Below are positions 48,303 to 57,373 of a stretch of DNA of 64,000 nt, piece by piece. Source of the stretch: Thermus tengchongensis (GTDB lineage Bacteria > Deinococcota > Deinococci > Deinococcales > Thermaceae). The notes under the pieces are model-generated. The model did no database searches, was not told the origin of the DNA, and saw nothing but the letters and a program-made list of their open reading frames with translations. How positions within the stretch are numbered: position 1 is the first letter of the stretch; each line of letters opens with the position of its first letter. The translations under genes and the position numbers were made by a program. The DNA is taken from assembly GCF_021462405.1 (NCBI RefSeq), contig NZ_JAKEDU010000001.1:186001-250000 (forward strand), in the 5' to 3' direction.

Positions 48303-49316
48303 CTAGCCTACCTCCTCCAATACCCTTGCCCGCAGGAAGGGCATCATGGCCCGAAGCCTCGCCCCCACCTCCTCGATGGGGTGCTCCTTCCAGCGCTTGC
48401 GGTTCGCCTCCAAAACGGGCTGGCCCACCTGGTTTTCCAGCATCCACTCCCGGGCGAACTCCCCGGCCTGGATCTGCCGGAGGATCTCCCGCATGCGCCG
48501 CTTGGTCTCCTCCACCGGCACGGCCACCTCCCCCCGGGTGTAGTCCCCGTACTCGGCGGTGTTGGAGATGGAGTAGCGCATCCCGGCGAAGCCCGCCTCG
48601 TAGATGAGGTCCACGATGAGCTTGACCTCGTGCACGGTTTCAAAGTAGGCCATCTCCGGGGGATAGCCCGCCTCCACCAGGGTCTCAAACCCCGCCTGGA
48701 TGAGCCGGGTCAGCCCCCCGCAGAGCACCGCCTGCTCCCCGAAGAGGTCGGTTTCCGTTTCGTCCTTGAAGGTGGTGGGGATCACCCCCGCCCGGGCGGC
48801 CCCGATGGCCTTGGCGTAAGCCAAGGCGGTGGGGAAGGCGGCTCCCGAGGCGTCCTGGTGCACCGCCACCAGGGCGGGCACCCCGCTTCCCTTCACGTAC
48901 TCGCTCCGCACCAGGTGGCCCGGCCCCTTAGGGGCCACCATCCACACGTCCAGGTCCTTACGGGGTTTGATCTGGCCGAAGTGGACGTTGAAGCCGTGGG
49001 CAAAGGCCAAGGCCGCCCCCTCCCTTAGGTTGGGCTCGATCTCCTCCCGGTAGACCTTCCCCTGGGTTTCGTCGGGGAGGAGGACCATGACGATGTCCGC
49101 CTCCCGCACGGCCTCCGCTACAGGCAGCACCCTAAGGCCCGCGGCCTCCGCCTTGGCGAAGCTCTTGGAGCCGGGCCTGAGCCCCACCCGCACGTCTACC
49201 CCCGAGTCCTTGAGGTTCAGGGCGTGGGCGTGCCCCTGGGAGCCAAAGCCCAAAACCGCCACCTTCTTGCCTTGGATGAAGCCTAGGTCCGCGTCGTGCT
49301 CGTAGTAGATCTTCAT
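48303..49316 (-). CDS. ilvC: Ketol-acid reductoisomerase
   Basis: 337 residues, class I length. [29 protein letters not shown] is the dinucleotide-binding motif (Arg and Ser after strand 2 fit NADPH), and [22 protein letters not shown] holds the Mg2+ ligands. Converts acetolactate and acetohydroxybutyrate to dihydroxy acids. Start overlaps the ilvN stop (ATGA). Confidence 0.97.
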   Translation of the reverse strand: MKIYYEHDADLGFIQGKKVAVLGFGSQGHAHALNLKDSGVDVRVGLRPGSKSFAKAEAAGLRVLPVAEAVREADIVMVLLPDETQGKVYREEIEPNLREGAALAFAHGFNVHFGQIKPRKDLDVWMVAPKGPGHLVRSEYVKGSGVPALVAVHQDASGAAFPTALAYAKAIGAARAGVIPTTFKDETETDLFGEQAVLCGGLTRLIQAGFETLVEAGYPPEMAYFETVHEVKLIVDLIYEAGFAGMRYSISNTAEYGDYTRGEVAVPVEETKRRMREILRQIQAGEFAREWMLENQVGQPVLEANRKRWKEHPIEEVGARLRAMMPFLRARVLEEVG

Positions 49317-49825
49317 ACCGCCTCCCGTTTTTCCCTGACCTTAAGGGTGCGCTCCCCTCGGCTCATGGCCACCGCACCGGTGCGCATGACCTCGAGGATC
49401 CCATAAGGCCTGAGGGCCTCGATGAAGGAGTCTACCTTTTTGGAGTCCCCGGTGAGCTCCAGGATCAGGCTCTTCTGGGCCACATCCACCACCCGGGCCC
49501 GGAAGGCCTCCTGGATGTCCTTCACCGCCAGCCTCTCCTCTACTCCGGCCACGTGCACCTTCACGAGCGCCAGCTCCCGCTCCACGTGGGGCTCGGAGTG
49601 GTCGGTCACCTTCAAAACCTCGATCAGGCGGTTCAGCTGCTTCTCCACCTGCTCCAGGGTGTGGTCGTCCCCGGAGACCACCAGGCTGATGCGGGAAAGC
49701 CCCGGCACGTGGGTGGTGCCCACCGCCAAGCTCTCCAAGTTGAAGCCCCGGCGGGCGAACAGGCCGGTGATGCGGTTCAGCACCCGGGGGTGGTCCTGGA
49801 CCAGGACCGAGATCACGTGCCTCAC
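49313..49825 (-). CDS. ilvN: Acetolactate synthase small (regulatory) subunit
   Basis: 170 residues starting at GTG 49825, which overlaps the ilvB stop (GTGA) and has GGAGGTGGAGG just upstream. [33 protein letters not shown] is the ACT-domain valine-binding signature; the C-terminal domain activates the catalytic subunit. Mediates feedback inhibition by valine or other branched amino acids. Confidence 0.95.
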   Translation of the reverse strand: MRHVISVLVQDHPRVLNRITGLFARRGFNLESLAVGTTHVPGLSRISLVVSGDDHTLEQVEKQLNRLIEVLKVTDHSEPHVERELALVKVHVAGVEERLAVKDIQEAFRARVVDVAQKSLILELTGDSKKVDSFIEALRPYGILEVMRTGAVAMSRGERTLKVREKREAV

Positions 49826-51510
49826 GCCTCCACCTCCTCCCTTTCTGCGGGGTGCTCCAGGATCATGTCCTCCGCGGCACCCCCCGCAGGGATCATGGGG
49901 AACACCCCCTCCTCGTGGTAGACCTTGAACTCCGCCACCACGGGGCCATCGGCGGAAAGCACAGCCTCCACCCCCTTCATCAGATCCTCCTTGCGCTCCA
50001 CCTTGACCCCCTTGATGCCGTAAGCCTCGGCCAGGCGGGCGAAGTCGGGGTTGGAGTCCGCCAGGTAGACCTCGGAGTAGCGCTTGGCGTGGAAGAGGTC
50101 CTGCCACTGGCGCACCATGCCCAGGTAGCCGTTATTCAGGATCACCACCTTCACGTCCAGCTTGTACTTCACCAGGGTGGCCAGCTCCTGCAGGGTCATC
50201 TGGAAGGAGCCATCCCCGTCGAAGTCGATGACCAACTCCTCGGGGCGGGCCACCTTGGCCCCAATGGCGAAGGGCAGACCCACCCCCATGGTGCCGAGGC
50301 CCCCGCTGGTGATGAAGCTCCTGGGCCGGGACACGGGGAAGAACTGGGCGGCAAACATCTGGTGCTGCCCCACCCCGGTGGTGACGATGGCCTGTCCCCC
50401 CGTGGCCTCGTGGAAGGCCCGGATCACCTCCTGGCTCTGCAGGTGGGGCCGGGGCTTCCAGCGCAAGGGGTAACGGGTGCGCCACTCCTCCAGCTCCCGC
50501 CACCAAGCGGCCAGCTTGAGGGGCTTAGCCCCCTTCAAGAGCTCCCGGAGAACCAGCTTGGCATCCCCCACGATGGGCACGTGGGTGCGCACCACCTTGC
50601 CGATCTCGGCGGGGTCGATGTCCACGTGGATGATGGTGTGGGCGTGGGGGGCGAAGCGGGAAACCTTCCCCGTGACCCGGTCGTCAAAGCGGAGGCCGAT
50701 GGCCAGGATCACGTCTGCGTGGTGGATGGCCCGGTTGGCGGCCACGGTGCCGTGCATGCCCGGCATCCCCAGCCAAAGGGGGTGATTGCCAGGGAAGGCC
50801 CCCAGGCCCATGAGGGTGGTGATCACCGGGATGCCCGTCCGCTCGGCAAAGGCCAGGAGCTCCCCATGGGCGTGCTGGGCCCCACCCCCCACCATGAGGA
50901 TGGGCCTTTCCGCCTTCTCCAGGGCATCCAGGGCCCGTTCGATCTGCTTGGGATGGCCCTTGGTGGTGGGCTTGTAGCCGGGAAGGTCCAGCTCCACGTC
51001 AAAGGTTCCTGTGAACTCGGCAAGCTGCACGTCCTTGGGGATGTCGATGAGCACCGGCCCTGGCCTTCCCGTGGAGGCGATGTGGAAAGCCTCCCGCACC
51101 ACCCGGGGGATGTCGTTCACCTCCTGCACCAGGTAGTTGTGCTTGGTGATGGGCATGGTCACCCCGGTCACGTCCGCCTCCTGGAAGGCGTCGGTGCCGA
51201 TGAGGGCCCGGGGGACGTTCCCGGTGATGGCCACCACCGGGGTGGAGTCCATGAAGGCGTCCGCCAGGCCGGTCACCAGGTTCAAGGCCCCGGGACCGCT
51301 GGTGGCCATCACCACGCCCACCCGCCCCGAGGCGCGGGCGTAGGCGGTGGCCGCGTGAATGCCTCCCTGCTCGTGCCGCACCAGGATGTGGCGGATCTTG
51401 CTGTCGTAGAGGGCGTCGTAGGTGGGCATAATGGCCCCGCCCGGATGACCGAAGATCACCTCCACCCCTTCCCGCTCCAGCGCCTTCAAAAGTGCCTCCG
51501 ATCCCTTCAT
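49822..51510 (-). CDS. ilvB: Acetolactate synthase large (catalytic) subunit
   Basis: 562 residues, thiamine diphosphate enzyme. The catalytic Glu region is FGHPGGAIMPTYDALYD, the TPP motif is DFDGDGSFQMTLQELATLVKYKLDVKVVILNN, and GPGALNLVTGLADAFMDSTPVVAITG is typical. Makes 2-acetolactate and 2-aceto-2-hydroxybutyrate for valine, leucine and isoleucine. AGGAGGGGGAG precedes the ATG. First structural gene of the operon, under the attenuator described separately. Confidence 0.97.
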   Translation of the reverse strand: MKGSEALLKALEREGVEVIFGHPGGAIMPTYDALYDSKIRHILVRHEQGGIHAATAYARASGRVGVVMATSGPGALNLVTGLADAFMDSTPVVAITGNVPRALIGTDAFQEADVTGVTMPITKHNYLVQEVNDIPRVVREAFHIASTGRPGPVLIDIPKDVQLAEFTGTFDVELDLPGYKPTTKGHPKQIERALDALEKAERPILMVGGGAQHAHGELLAFAERTGIPVITTLMGLGAFPGNHPLWLGMPGMHGTVAANRAIHHADVILAIGLRFDDRVTGKVSRFAPHAHTIIHVDIDPAEIGKVVRTHVPIVGDAKLVLRELLKGAKPLKLAAWWRELEEWRTRYPLRWKPRPHLQSQEVIRAFHEATGGQAIVTTGVGQHQMFAAQFFPVSRPRSFITSGGLGTMGVGLPFAIGAKVARPEELVIDFDGDGSFQMTLQELATLVKYKLDVKVVILNNGYLGMVRQWQDLFHAKRYSEVYLADSNPDFARLAEAYGIKGVKVERKEDLMKGVEAVLSADGPVVAEFKVYHEEGVFPMIPAGGAAEDMILEHPAEREEVEA

Positions 51511-51524
51511 CTCCCCCTCCTAAA

Positions 51525-51557
51525 CCAAAACCCCCCGGGTTCTCCGGGGGGTTTTGG
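51525..51557 (-). terminator. Attenuator terminator upstream of ilvB
   Basis: Perfect 14-bp stem CCAAAACCCCCCGG/CCGGGGGGTTTTGG with a 5-nt loop; on the operon strand the 3' arm ends in TTTTGG. It begins 15 nt after the leader peptide stop and ends 15 nt before the ilvB start, so it can abort transcription before the operon. Confidence 0.8.
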
Positions 51558-51572
51558 ATGCGCCCTAAAACG

Positions 51573-51641
51573 CTACACCCTACCCCCCGCTGGCCCTACG
51601 ATTAGGACCAGGCCTAGGGGTAGGACGAGGCCGAAGCGCAT
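51573..51641 (-). CDS. Branched-chain amino acid leader peptide of the ilvB operon
   Basis: 22 residues, opening MRFG. Five Leu, four Val and one Ile make up 10 of 22 residues, and 9 of the 11 residues at positions 5-15 are Leu, Val or Ile. It starts 10 nt after the -10 box, so its mRNA is nearly leaderless, and stops 15 nt before a strong terminator. Codons 6-9 contain CCTACCCC (51617-51624), which can pair with GGGGTAGG in codons 19-21 (51579-51586). Codons 18-20 also contain CGGGGGGT, complementary to ACCCCCCG of the terminator 5' arm. This is the usual arrangement of a ribosome-stalling attenuator. Confidence 0.8.
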   Translation of the reverse strand: MRFGLVLPLGLVLIVGPAGGRV

Positions 51642-51651
51642 CTTGGGCTTT

Positions 51652-51680
51652 ATCCTAGCCCCCTTTGTGAAGGGTGTCAA
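51652..51680 (-). promoter_or_regulatory. Promoter of the ilvB-ilvN-ilvC-leuA-cimA operon
   Basis: TTGACA (51680-51675), exact 17-bp spacer, TAGGAT (51657-51652). The -35 is a perfect consensus and overlaps the stop codon of ypdA. The expected start is 3-4 nt before the leader peptide ATG. Confidence 0.8.
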
Positions 51681-52642
51681 GAGCCCAAGCGGCGGGCAAT
51701 GGCGGCTATGGCCACTCTTGCGTGCTCCCGGCCGTTTTCGATAAACACCGTGCGGGTGTCCGGCCCAAAGGCACTGGAGCCGATGGCGAAAAGCCCCTTG
51801 CGGGAGGTTTCCCATTCCGGGGAAAGCCAGGGTTTCTCCCCCTCGTAGCGCACCCCGGCCCGCCTAAGGAGATGGTCTTCCGCCCGGTAACCGATCTGGA
51901 CCAGGACGAAGTCGGCCTCCAAAAACTCCTCCCCTTGGGGCCTTTCCAGCACCAGACCCGCGGGGGTGATGGCCTTCACCCTGGCCTCCATCACCGCCTT
52001 TATGCTTCCCTCCTTCACCCGGTTCTCAAAGTCGGGAAGAAGCCAGTACTTCACGCTGGGGCGCACCCATTTGCCCCGGTGGACCAAGGCCACCCGGGCC
52101 CCGCCCCGGTACAGGTCCAAGGCCACCTCCACCGCGGAGTTGCTCCCCCCCACCACCGCCACCCTCTGCCCGAAGAAGGGGAAGGCTTCCTCGTAGCGGT
52201 GGAGGACGTGAGGCAGCTCCTCCCCCGGCACCCCCAGGCGGTTGGGGTTGCCGAAATAGCCCGTGGCCAGAACCACGTATCGGGCGGCGAAGGCCTTTTC
52301 CCCCTTGCGGTCCCGCGCCCAAACCCGAAAGGCCCCCTCCTCCCCCTCCACCCGCAGGGCCTCGGTGTAGGGCAACACCCGCAGCCCCTCCCTTTCCGCC
52401 ACCTGCTGGTAGTAGCGCAGGGCCTCGAGGCGGGTGGGCTTGGGCCCATGGGACACCAGGGGATGGCCCCCGATCTCGATGTTTCGGGACTCGGAGAAGA
52501 AGACCATCTGCCGGGGAAAACGGTAGATGGTTTCCGCCACCGTGCCCCTTTCCAGGATCAGGTGGCTCAGGCCTCGGCGCTTGGCCTCTATCCCCGCCGC
52601 CAAACCCACGGGTCCAGCCCCCACGATGAGCACGTCCACCAT
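51677..52642 (-). CDS. ypdA: YpdA-family bacillithiol disulfide reductase
   Basis: 321 residues, FAD/NAD(P)-dependent. DVLIVGAGPVGLAAGIEAKRRGLSHLILERG is the FAD-binding site, FFSESRNIEIGGHPL is typical of YpdA, and VAVVGGSNSAVEVALDLYRGGARVALVHRG is the NADPH site. There is no CxxC pair as in thioredoxin reductase. It probably keeps bacillithiol reduced. ATG 52642 has TAGACT 7 nt upstream; upstream in-frame codons are low-complexity Arg/Gly and not convincing. Confidence 0.85.
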   Translation of the reverse strand: MVDVLIVGAGPVGLAAGIEAKRRGLSHLILERGTVAETIYRFPRQMVFFSESRNIEIGGHPLVSHGPKPTRLEALRYYQQVAEREGLRVLPYTEALRVEGEEGAFRVWARDRKGEKAFAARYVVLATGYFGNPNRLGVPGEELPHVLHRYEEAFPFFGQRVAVVGGSNSAVEVALDLYRGGARVALVHRGKWVRPSVKYWLLPDFENRVKEGSIKAVMEARVKAITPAGLVLERPQGEEFLEADFVLVQIGYRAEDHLLRRAGVRYEGEKPWLSPEWETSRKGLFAIGSSAFGPDTRTVFIENGREHARVAIAAIARRLGS

Positions 52643-52649
52643 CCCCCCA

Positions 52650-52655
52650 AGTCTA
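52650..52655 (-). promoter_or_regulatory. -10 box of ypdA, leaderless type
   Basis: TAGACT on the minus strand ends 7 nt before ATG 52642. Confidence 0.55.
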
Positions 52656-52696
52656 CGCCGCCGCCGGGCTCTTCCCCGTGGACGGGCCCACCAACC

Positions 52697-52798
52697 AAGT
52701 ACCCGCACGCCAAGGTTGCCCCATCGGCCAAAGGCAAAGCGGCGTGCTCATGGCCTCTTTGGGGCCCCCGTCGCGGCGCAACCCACGACGGGGTACTT
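52697..52798. other. Nested inverted repeats, possible structured RNA or small repeat element
   Basis: This lies in the 217-bp gap between ypdA and fumC. Outer arms AAGTACCC (52697-52704) and GGGTACTT (52791-52798) enclose GCACGCC/GGCGTGC (52705-52711 with 52741-52747, with TTGCC/GGCAA inside) and CCCCGTCG/CGACGGGG (52766-52773 with 52786-52793). The arms can fold into a multi-branch junction. The strand of any RNA is not clear. No other copy was noticed in the window. Confidence 0.45.
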
Positions 52799-52835
52799 AA
52801 CCGAGGCCCCTAGGAGCCCCCGCGGGGCGGAGGGG

Positions 52836-52841
52836 TAGAAT
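52836..52841 (+). promoter_or_regulatory. -10 box of fumC
   Basis: TAGAAT, with GGAGG at 52849-52853 and ATG at 52860, giving a leader of roughly 12 nt. Confidence 0.5.
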
Positions 52842-52859
52842 CGGGGCTGGAGGTGCCCT

Positions 52860-54257
<1,398 letters not shown>

Positions 54258-54274
54258 GGGCCATTTGTGAGAAC

Positions 54275-54297
54275 GCCCACCCCCAAGCGGGGTGGGC
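54275..54297. terminator. Hairpin after fumC
   Basis: GCCCACCCC/GGGGTGGGC with a 5-nt loop, 18 nt after the fumC stop. No T-run. Confidence 0.55.
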
Positions 54298-54302
54298 ACT
54301 AC

Positions 54303-54310
54303 TATAGTAA
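54303..54310. repeat. Left copy of an 8-bp direct repeat flanking the island
   Basis: TATAGTAA, also found at 57374-57381 directly at the right end of the IS982-like element. Possibly a target-site duplication of the -10 region of sodA. Confidence 0.5.
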
Positions 54311-54411
54311 CGGTCGCTGCGCACCACGGAACTGGCCGCACCATGGGTTCGCCACCGGGCGCCGCTTGCCTTCCCGGGTCGCGGCGCGCACCAGCGGTTC
54401 GGCGCCCTCGC

Positions 54412-55161
54412 TCACGCCTGCGCGACGGCGAGCAGCCGCCGGCTGTCGAGCGTGAGTGGTCCGCCCTCGTCGCCCAGCAGCTCGACGCGGGCGAACCCGG
54501 CCCGCAGCAGCTCGTCCCGCAGCTCCACCGGCGTATACAGCCGCAGCCCGTACGCGAACCGGCGCACACGCCCGTCCCGGACGATGGTGCGGTCGGTCTG
54601 CACGCGCCCGGTGAGCGGTTCGTACCCGGTGCGGTCGATCATCAGGTCGTCGCCCCGGCGGACCACGTCGAAGCGCACCGGCTCGCCGGGCGGCAGGCTG
54701 CGCAGGATCCGGTCGCGGTGGACCGTCTCGATCAGCAGCCGGCCGCCGGGCCGCAGCACGCGCCGGAACTCCGCCAGCACGCGGCGGTTCTCCTCGTCGT
54801 CGAAGTAGCCGAAGGAGGTGAACCAGTTGACCACGGCGTCGAAGTCTCGCCCGAACGGCAGGGCCCGCATGTCGCCGTGGACCCACTCGACGCCGACGCC
54901 CGCGGCCGCCGCGGCCTGGCGGGCCCGCTCCAGGAACAGCGGGCTGGCGTCGAGGCCGGTCACGCGGCAGCCTCGGCGCGCCAGGCGCACGGCGATGCGG
55001 CCGTGCCCGCAAGGCACATCCAGCACATCCGCCCCCGGACCGAGGTCGAGGAGCCGGGCGATGAGCTCGGCCTCCTTCTCGTTGCGCTCGTCGTGCAAGA
55101 AGGTCTCGTAGAAGTACAGGTAATCCTCGTCGAACACGGCGTCCCAGTGTGCACCCGTCAT
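54412..55161 (-). CDS. Class I SAM-dependent methyltransferase, probably acquired
   Basis: 249 residues. SAM motif I is VLDVPCGHGRIAVRLA, then VTGLDASP, HGDMRALPF and the post-motif RVLRPGGRLLIETVHRD. It is closest in form to small-molecule methyltransferases; the substrate is unknown. Codon use (many GCG, CGG, CGC, GTC, GCC) differs from the neighbouring Thermus genes, and both flanks are IS elements, which suggests recent gain. The promoter TTGACC-18-TATAGT lies at the edge of the IS481-family element. Confidence 0.75.
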   Translation of the reverse strand: MTGAHWDAVFDEDYLYFYETFLHDERNEKEAELIARLLDLGPGADVLDVPCGHGRIAVRLARRGCRVTGLDASPLFLERARQAAAAAGVGVEWVHGDMRALPFGRDFDAVVNWFTSFGYFDDEENRRVLAEFRRVLRPGGRLLIETVHRDRILRSLPPGEPVRFDVVRRGDDLMIDRTGYEPLTGRVQTDRTIVRDGRVRRFAYGLRLYTPVELRDELLRAGFARVELLGDEGGPLTLDSRRLLAVAQA

Positions 55162-55180
55162 CGGCCATCCCCCCGCGGCG

Positions 55181-55200
55181 CGGCACCGGCCCCGGTGCCG
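55181..55200. repeat. Inverted repeat in the methyltransferase leader
   Basis: CGGCACCGG/CCGGTGCCG with a 2-nt centre, between the predicted transcription start and ATG 55161. It could fold in the mRNA leader or bind a dimeric regulator. Confidence 0.45.
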
Positions 55201-55213
55201 GAGCTTTGGCCAA

Positions 55214-55243
55214 ACTATAGTGCACCGCCCTGTAATCGGTCAA
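55214..55243 (-). promoter_or_regulatory. Promoter of the methyltransferase gene
   Basis: TTGACC (55243-55238), an 18-bp spacer and TATAGT (55219-55214) on the minus strand. The -35 overlaps the final codons of the IS481-family transposase frame, which runs past the element end. Confidence 0.65.
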
Positions 55244-56289
55244 TACATCTGAGACTGGGGGACCGACTCCGCTTGCATTTTAGCCAAGAACTCCAGGGGC
55301 GCCAGCCCCCCCAGGGCCATGTGGGGCCTGCGGTGGTTGTAGTACGCCAGATAAGCGTCCAGCTCGGCCTGCAGGCGCACAAGCCCCCTTGGCAAGGGCA
55401 GGGTATAAAACTCGTCGCGGAAGGTGCGCTGCATCCGCTCCACGTGCCCGTTGAGCTTCGGGCTCCGTGGGGGCAGCACAAAGAGCCGGATTCCCAGGCT
55501 CCGGCAGGCTTCCTCAAACTCGGCCATGAACTCGCTCCCCCCGTCCACCTGGACGGCCCGGATGGGGAAGGGGGCCTTGGTCACGAGGGCGGAGAGGAAT
55601 CCCGCCGCCAGGTTGGCCGTGGCCCTGGTGTGCACCTGGGCCAGGGAGAAGCGCGTGACCAGGTCCAGGGCCGAGAAGTGCTTGACCACCTCCCCGGGCC
55701 CTAGGGTCACGGTGAGGGTGTCCAATTGCACCAGGTCCCCGGGCGCCCTGGCCTCGTATCCCCGGGGCTTCCTCTGGGCGTAGGGCCTCTGGGGTCTTGG
55801 CCTCCCCTTGCCCCGCCTCGCCCGGGCCAGGAAGGCGGCCACCCTTTCCACCCGCCCCCTGGCTTCCAGATGGGCGAGGATGCGGCCCACGGTGCGCTCG
55901 CTGACCTCAAAACCTCCCTTCCTCAAGCTCCACCAGATGGGCCAGCGGCCCCAGGTGGGGTTTTGTCTCCGCAAGTCCTCGGTGGCGATGAGGAGTTCGG
56001 AGGTCCAGTGCACCTTCCGCCGTAGGCGTTTGGGGCGTTTGGGTTTCGGAAGAAGGCCTTTAAGTCCTTCGTCCTTGAGCCTGCTCCGCCAGCGGTGATA
56101 GGTGGCCCGGCTGATCCCCACCAGGGCCTGGATCTCGGGCCAGCTCACCCCGTGCTTCCTGAACGCCTCCACCTGCTTGAGCTTGCGCAGCCGTTCCTGG
56201 ACCAGGGGGTCGCCGGCCCCCGCCATCTCCAGCTCCTGGGCCTTCCTCGCTCCTCGCCAGATCGCTTTGCCAACCGTGGTAAGCTGCAC
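55240..56289 (-). CDS. IS481-family transposase
   Basis: 349 residues. N-terminal helix-turn-helix (RKHGVSWPEIQALVGISRATYHRW), then an rve/DDE integrase core: Asp in DLVQLDTLTV, Asp in VQVDGGSEFMAEF and Glu in KLNGHVERMQRTF, so the catalytic triad is complete. The last codons (ATG TAT TGA) lie outside the terminal repeat, in flanking DNA. Codon use is Thermus-like, so the element probably moved in from within the genus. Confidence 0.88.
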   Translation of the reverse strand: MQLTTVGKAIWRGARKAQELEMAGAGDPLVQERLRKLKQVEAFRKHGVSWPEIQALVGISRATYHRWRSRLKDEGLKGLLPKPKRPKRLRRKVHWTSELLIATEDLRRQNPTWGRWPIWWSLRKGGFEVSERTVGRILAHLEARGRVERVAAFLARARRGKGRPRPQRPYAQRKPRGYEARAPGDLVQLDTLTVTLGPGEVVKHFSALDLVTRFSLAQVHTRATANLAAGFLSALVTKAPFPIRAVQVDGGSEFMAEFEEACRSLGIRLFVLPPRSPKLNGHVERMQRTFRDEFYTLPLPRGLVRLQAELDAYLAYYNHRRPHMALGGLAPLEFLAKMQAESVPQSQMY

Positions 56290-56345
56290 TCGGGGGGCCT
56301 CCTTCCGGAGTCGGTCCCCCTCTTTTTATCCCAGCCCAGAGTCTC
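55251..56345. mobile_element. IS481-family insertion sequence
   Basis: About 1.1 kb. Ends begin GAGACT on both sides, and both carry GGGGGACCGACTCCG further in, but the right end has about 19 extra bases between the two blocks, so the left end looks shortened. The flanks ACATCT and ACATGT could be an imperfect 6-bp target duplication. Contains one transposase gene. Confidence 0.7.
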
Positions 56346-56430
56346 ACATGTGTTTGTCCGGGTTCACGCCCGCCGTCCGGGAAGGACCGCCAGATGGATC
56401 GCTGGACAGCGGGCGCCCGCCGTGCTATGT
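56346..56430. other. Non-coding remnant between the two IS elements
   Basis: 85 bases, GC-rich with short inverted repeats (for example GCGGGCGCCCGC). Base pattern resembles the methyltransferase region rather than Thermus genes, so it is probably the other side of the acquired segment split by the IS481-family element. No gene seen. Confidence 0.4.
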
Positions 56431-56471
56431 TAACCCAAGTTGCTACCTATCCCGAGGCCTGAAAAAATAGT

Positions 56472-56502
56472 GGCCGCTATGCTGTCGCGCATCATAGCGG
56501 CC
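56472..56502. promoter_or_regulatory. Hairpin over the IS982-like transposase start
   Basis: GGCCGCTATG/CATAGCGGCC, a 10-bp stem with an 11-nt loop followed by TTTT. The ATG at 56479 lies inside the 5' arm. Such a structure would block translation of read-through mRNA and may act as a terminator. Confidence 0.55.
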
Positions 56503-57363
56503 TTTTGCATTATAGACGATGCCCTCCAGGCCCTGGGCTACAAGGACGACCCCCAAGCCAAGACCCCAGCCTCCGCCATCCTGACCCTCGCCATCCTGGC
56601 CGCCATGGAACTGGGCGGCAAGCACAACAAGGCCCTGGCCCTCGCCAAAGACCTGCGCCTCTTTACCTACGTCCCCTCCCCAAGTCGCTTCAACCGCAGA
56701 CTCCACGCCCTATACCCCTTCTTCCTCCCCCTTCGCAAGATAGCCCCTTCGGGGCTGACCCACCTCCTAGCCCAGGCCTGGAAAAACCTCCACCAGGCCC
56801 AGGCCTACGCCTTGGACACCTTCCCCCTCCCCGCCTGCGAGAATATCCGCGCCCCCCGCTCCCGCCTTTTCCCAGACAAGGCCTACCGCGGCTTCATCCC
56901 CAGCAAACGGGTCTACTTCCACGGCCCCAAGCTCCACCTCCTGGTGGACGACGGGAAGTTTATCCATGAAGTGAGCCTGACCCCGGGAAGCCTACATGAT
57001 CTGAGCTCTTTGCTCCTTCTTCCCCTGGACCTTCCCGAGGGGGCGGAGCTCTACCTGGACCGGGGGTACGAAAGCCACTTCTATGAAGACCTCCTCCGGG
57101 AGGCGGGGGGGATTGTGCCCATGGTCATCCGTAGAAGGAACAGCCGGCGGTATGTGCCTTGGTTGCAGTACCTGGCCATTGTGGGGCGGCTGCTTTCCCG
57201 TGAGGGAAACACCTAGGGGGTGGTGGAGACGGTGGGCAGTATGCTCCATGCCCTCTTCCCGCGGCGCATCCATGCGGTGACCCAGGAGGGTTTTGTGATC
57301 AAGGTGCTCTCCTTCATCTTGGCCCACAACCTAAATCTCTTGGCTCAACAAATGCTTGGGTAG
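56479..57363 (+). pseudogene. IS982-family transposase interrupted by an in-frame TAG
   Basis: The frame runs from ATG 56479 to TAG at 57214-57216 and then continues in frame for 48 codons to TAG 57361. The first part has DDE-type segments (QAYALDTFPLPAC with an Asp, FHGPKLHLLVDDGKFIHEVSLTPGSLHD, ELYLDRGYESH). The second part begins GVVETVGSMLHALFPRRIHAV, which matches the family segment that carries the catalytic Glu, and ends FILAHNLNLLAQQMLG. The stop therefore separates the last acidic residue from the rest; without read-through the enzyme should be dead. Confidence 0.75.
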
Positions 57364-57373
57364 CAACTTGGGT

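Larger units (their letters stand above)
56433..57373. mobile_element. IS982-family-like insertion sequence
   Basis: 941 bp with 15-bp perfect terminal inverted repeats (ACCCAAGTTGCTACC at 56433-56447 and its complement at 57359-57373). Carries one broken transposase gene. The right end abuts TATAGTAA; the left end is not flanked by the same 8 bases, but an identical copy occurs at 54303, beyond the methyltransferase. Confidence 0.75.

Noticed and set aside
46690-48447. Long N-terminal extension of leuA
   Set aside because: The extra 67 codons overlap ilvC and an intergenic hairpin; the homologous start and a good ribosome site are at 48246.
49852-51744. A 630-codon open frame opposite ilvB
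   Set aside because: Antisense of a certain enzyme gene; no ribosome site or recognisable fold. The same applies to the long frames at 46978-48306, 31792-32874 and 12391-13692.
54302-55243. A 313-codon minus-strand frame overlapping the methyltransferase
   Set aside because: Arg/Gly/Pro-rich out-of-frame translation of the methyltransferase, which has intact SAM motifs in its own frame.
56440-56478. TTG 56440 as start of the IS982-like transposase
   Set aside because: It lies inside the terminal inverted repeat; ATG 56479 is the first start within the element body.
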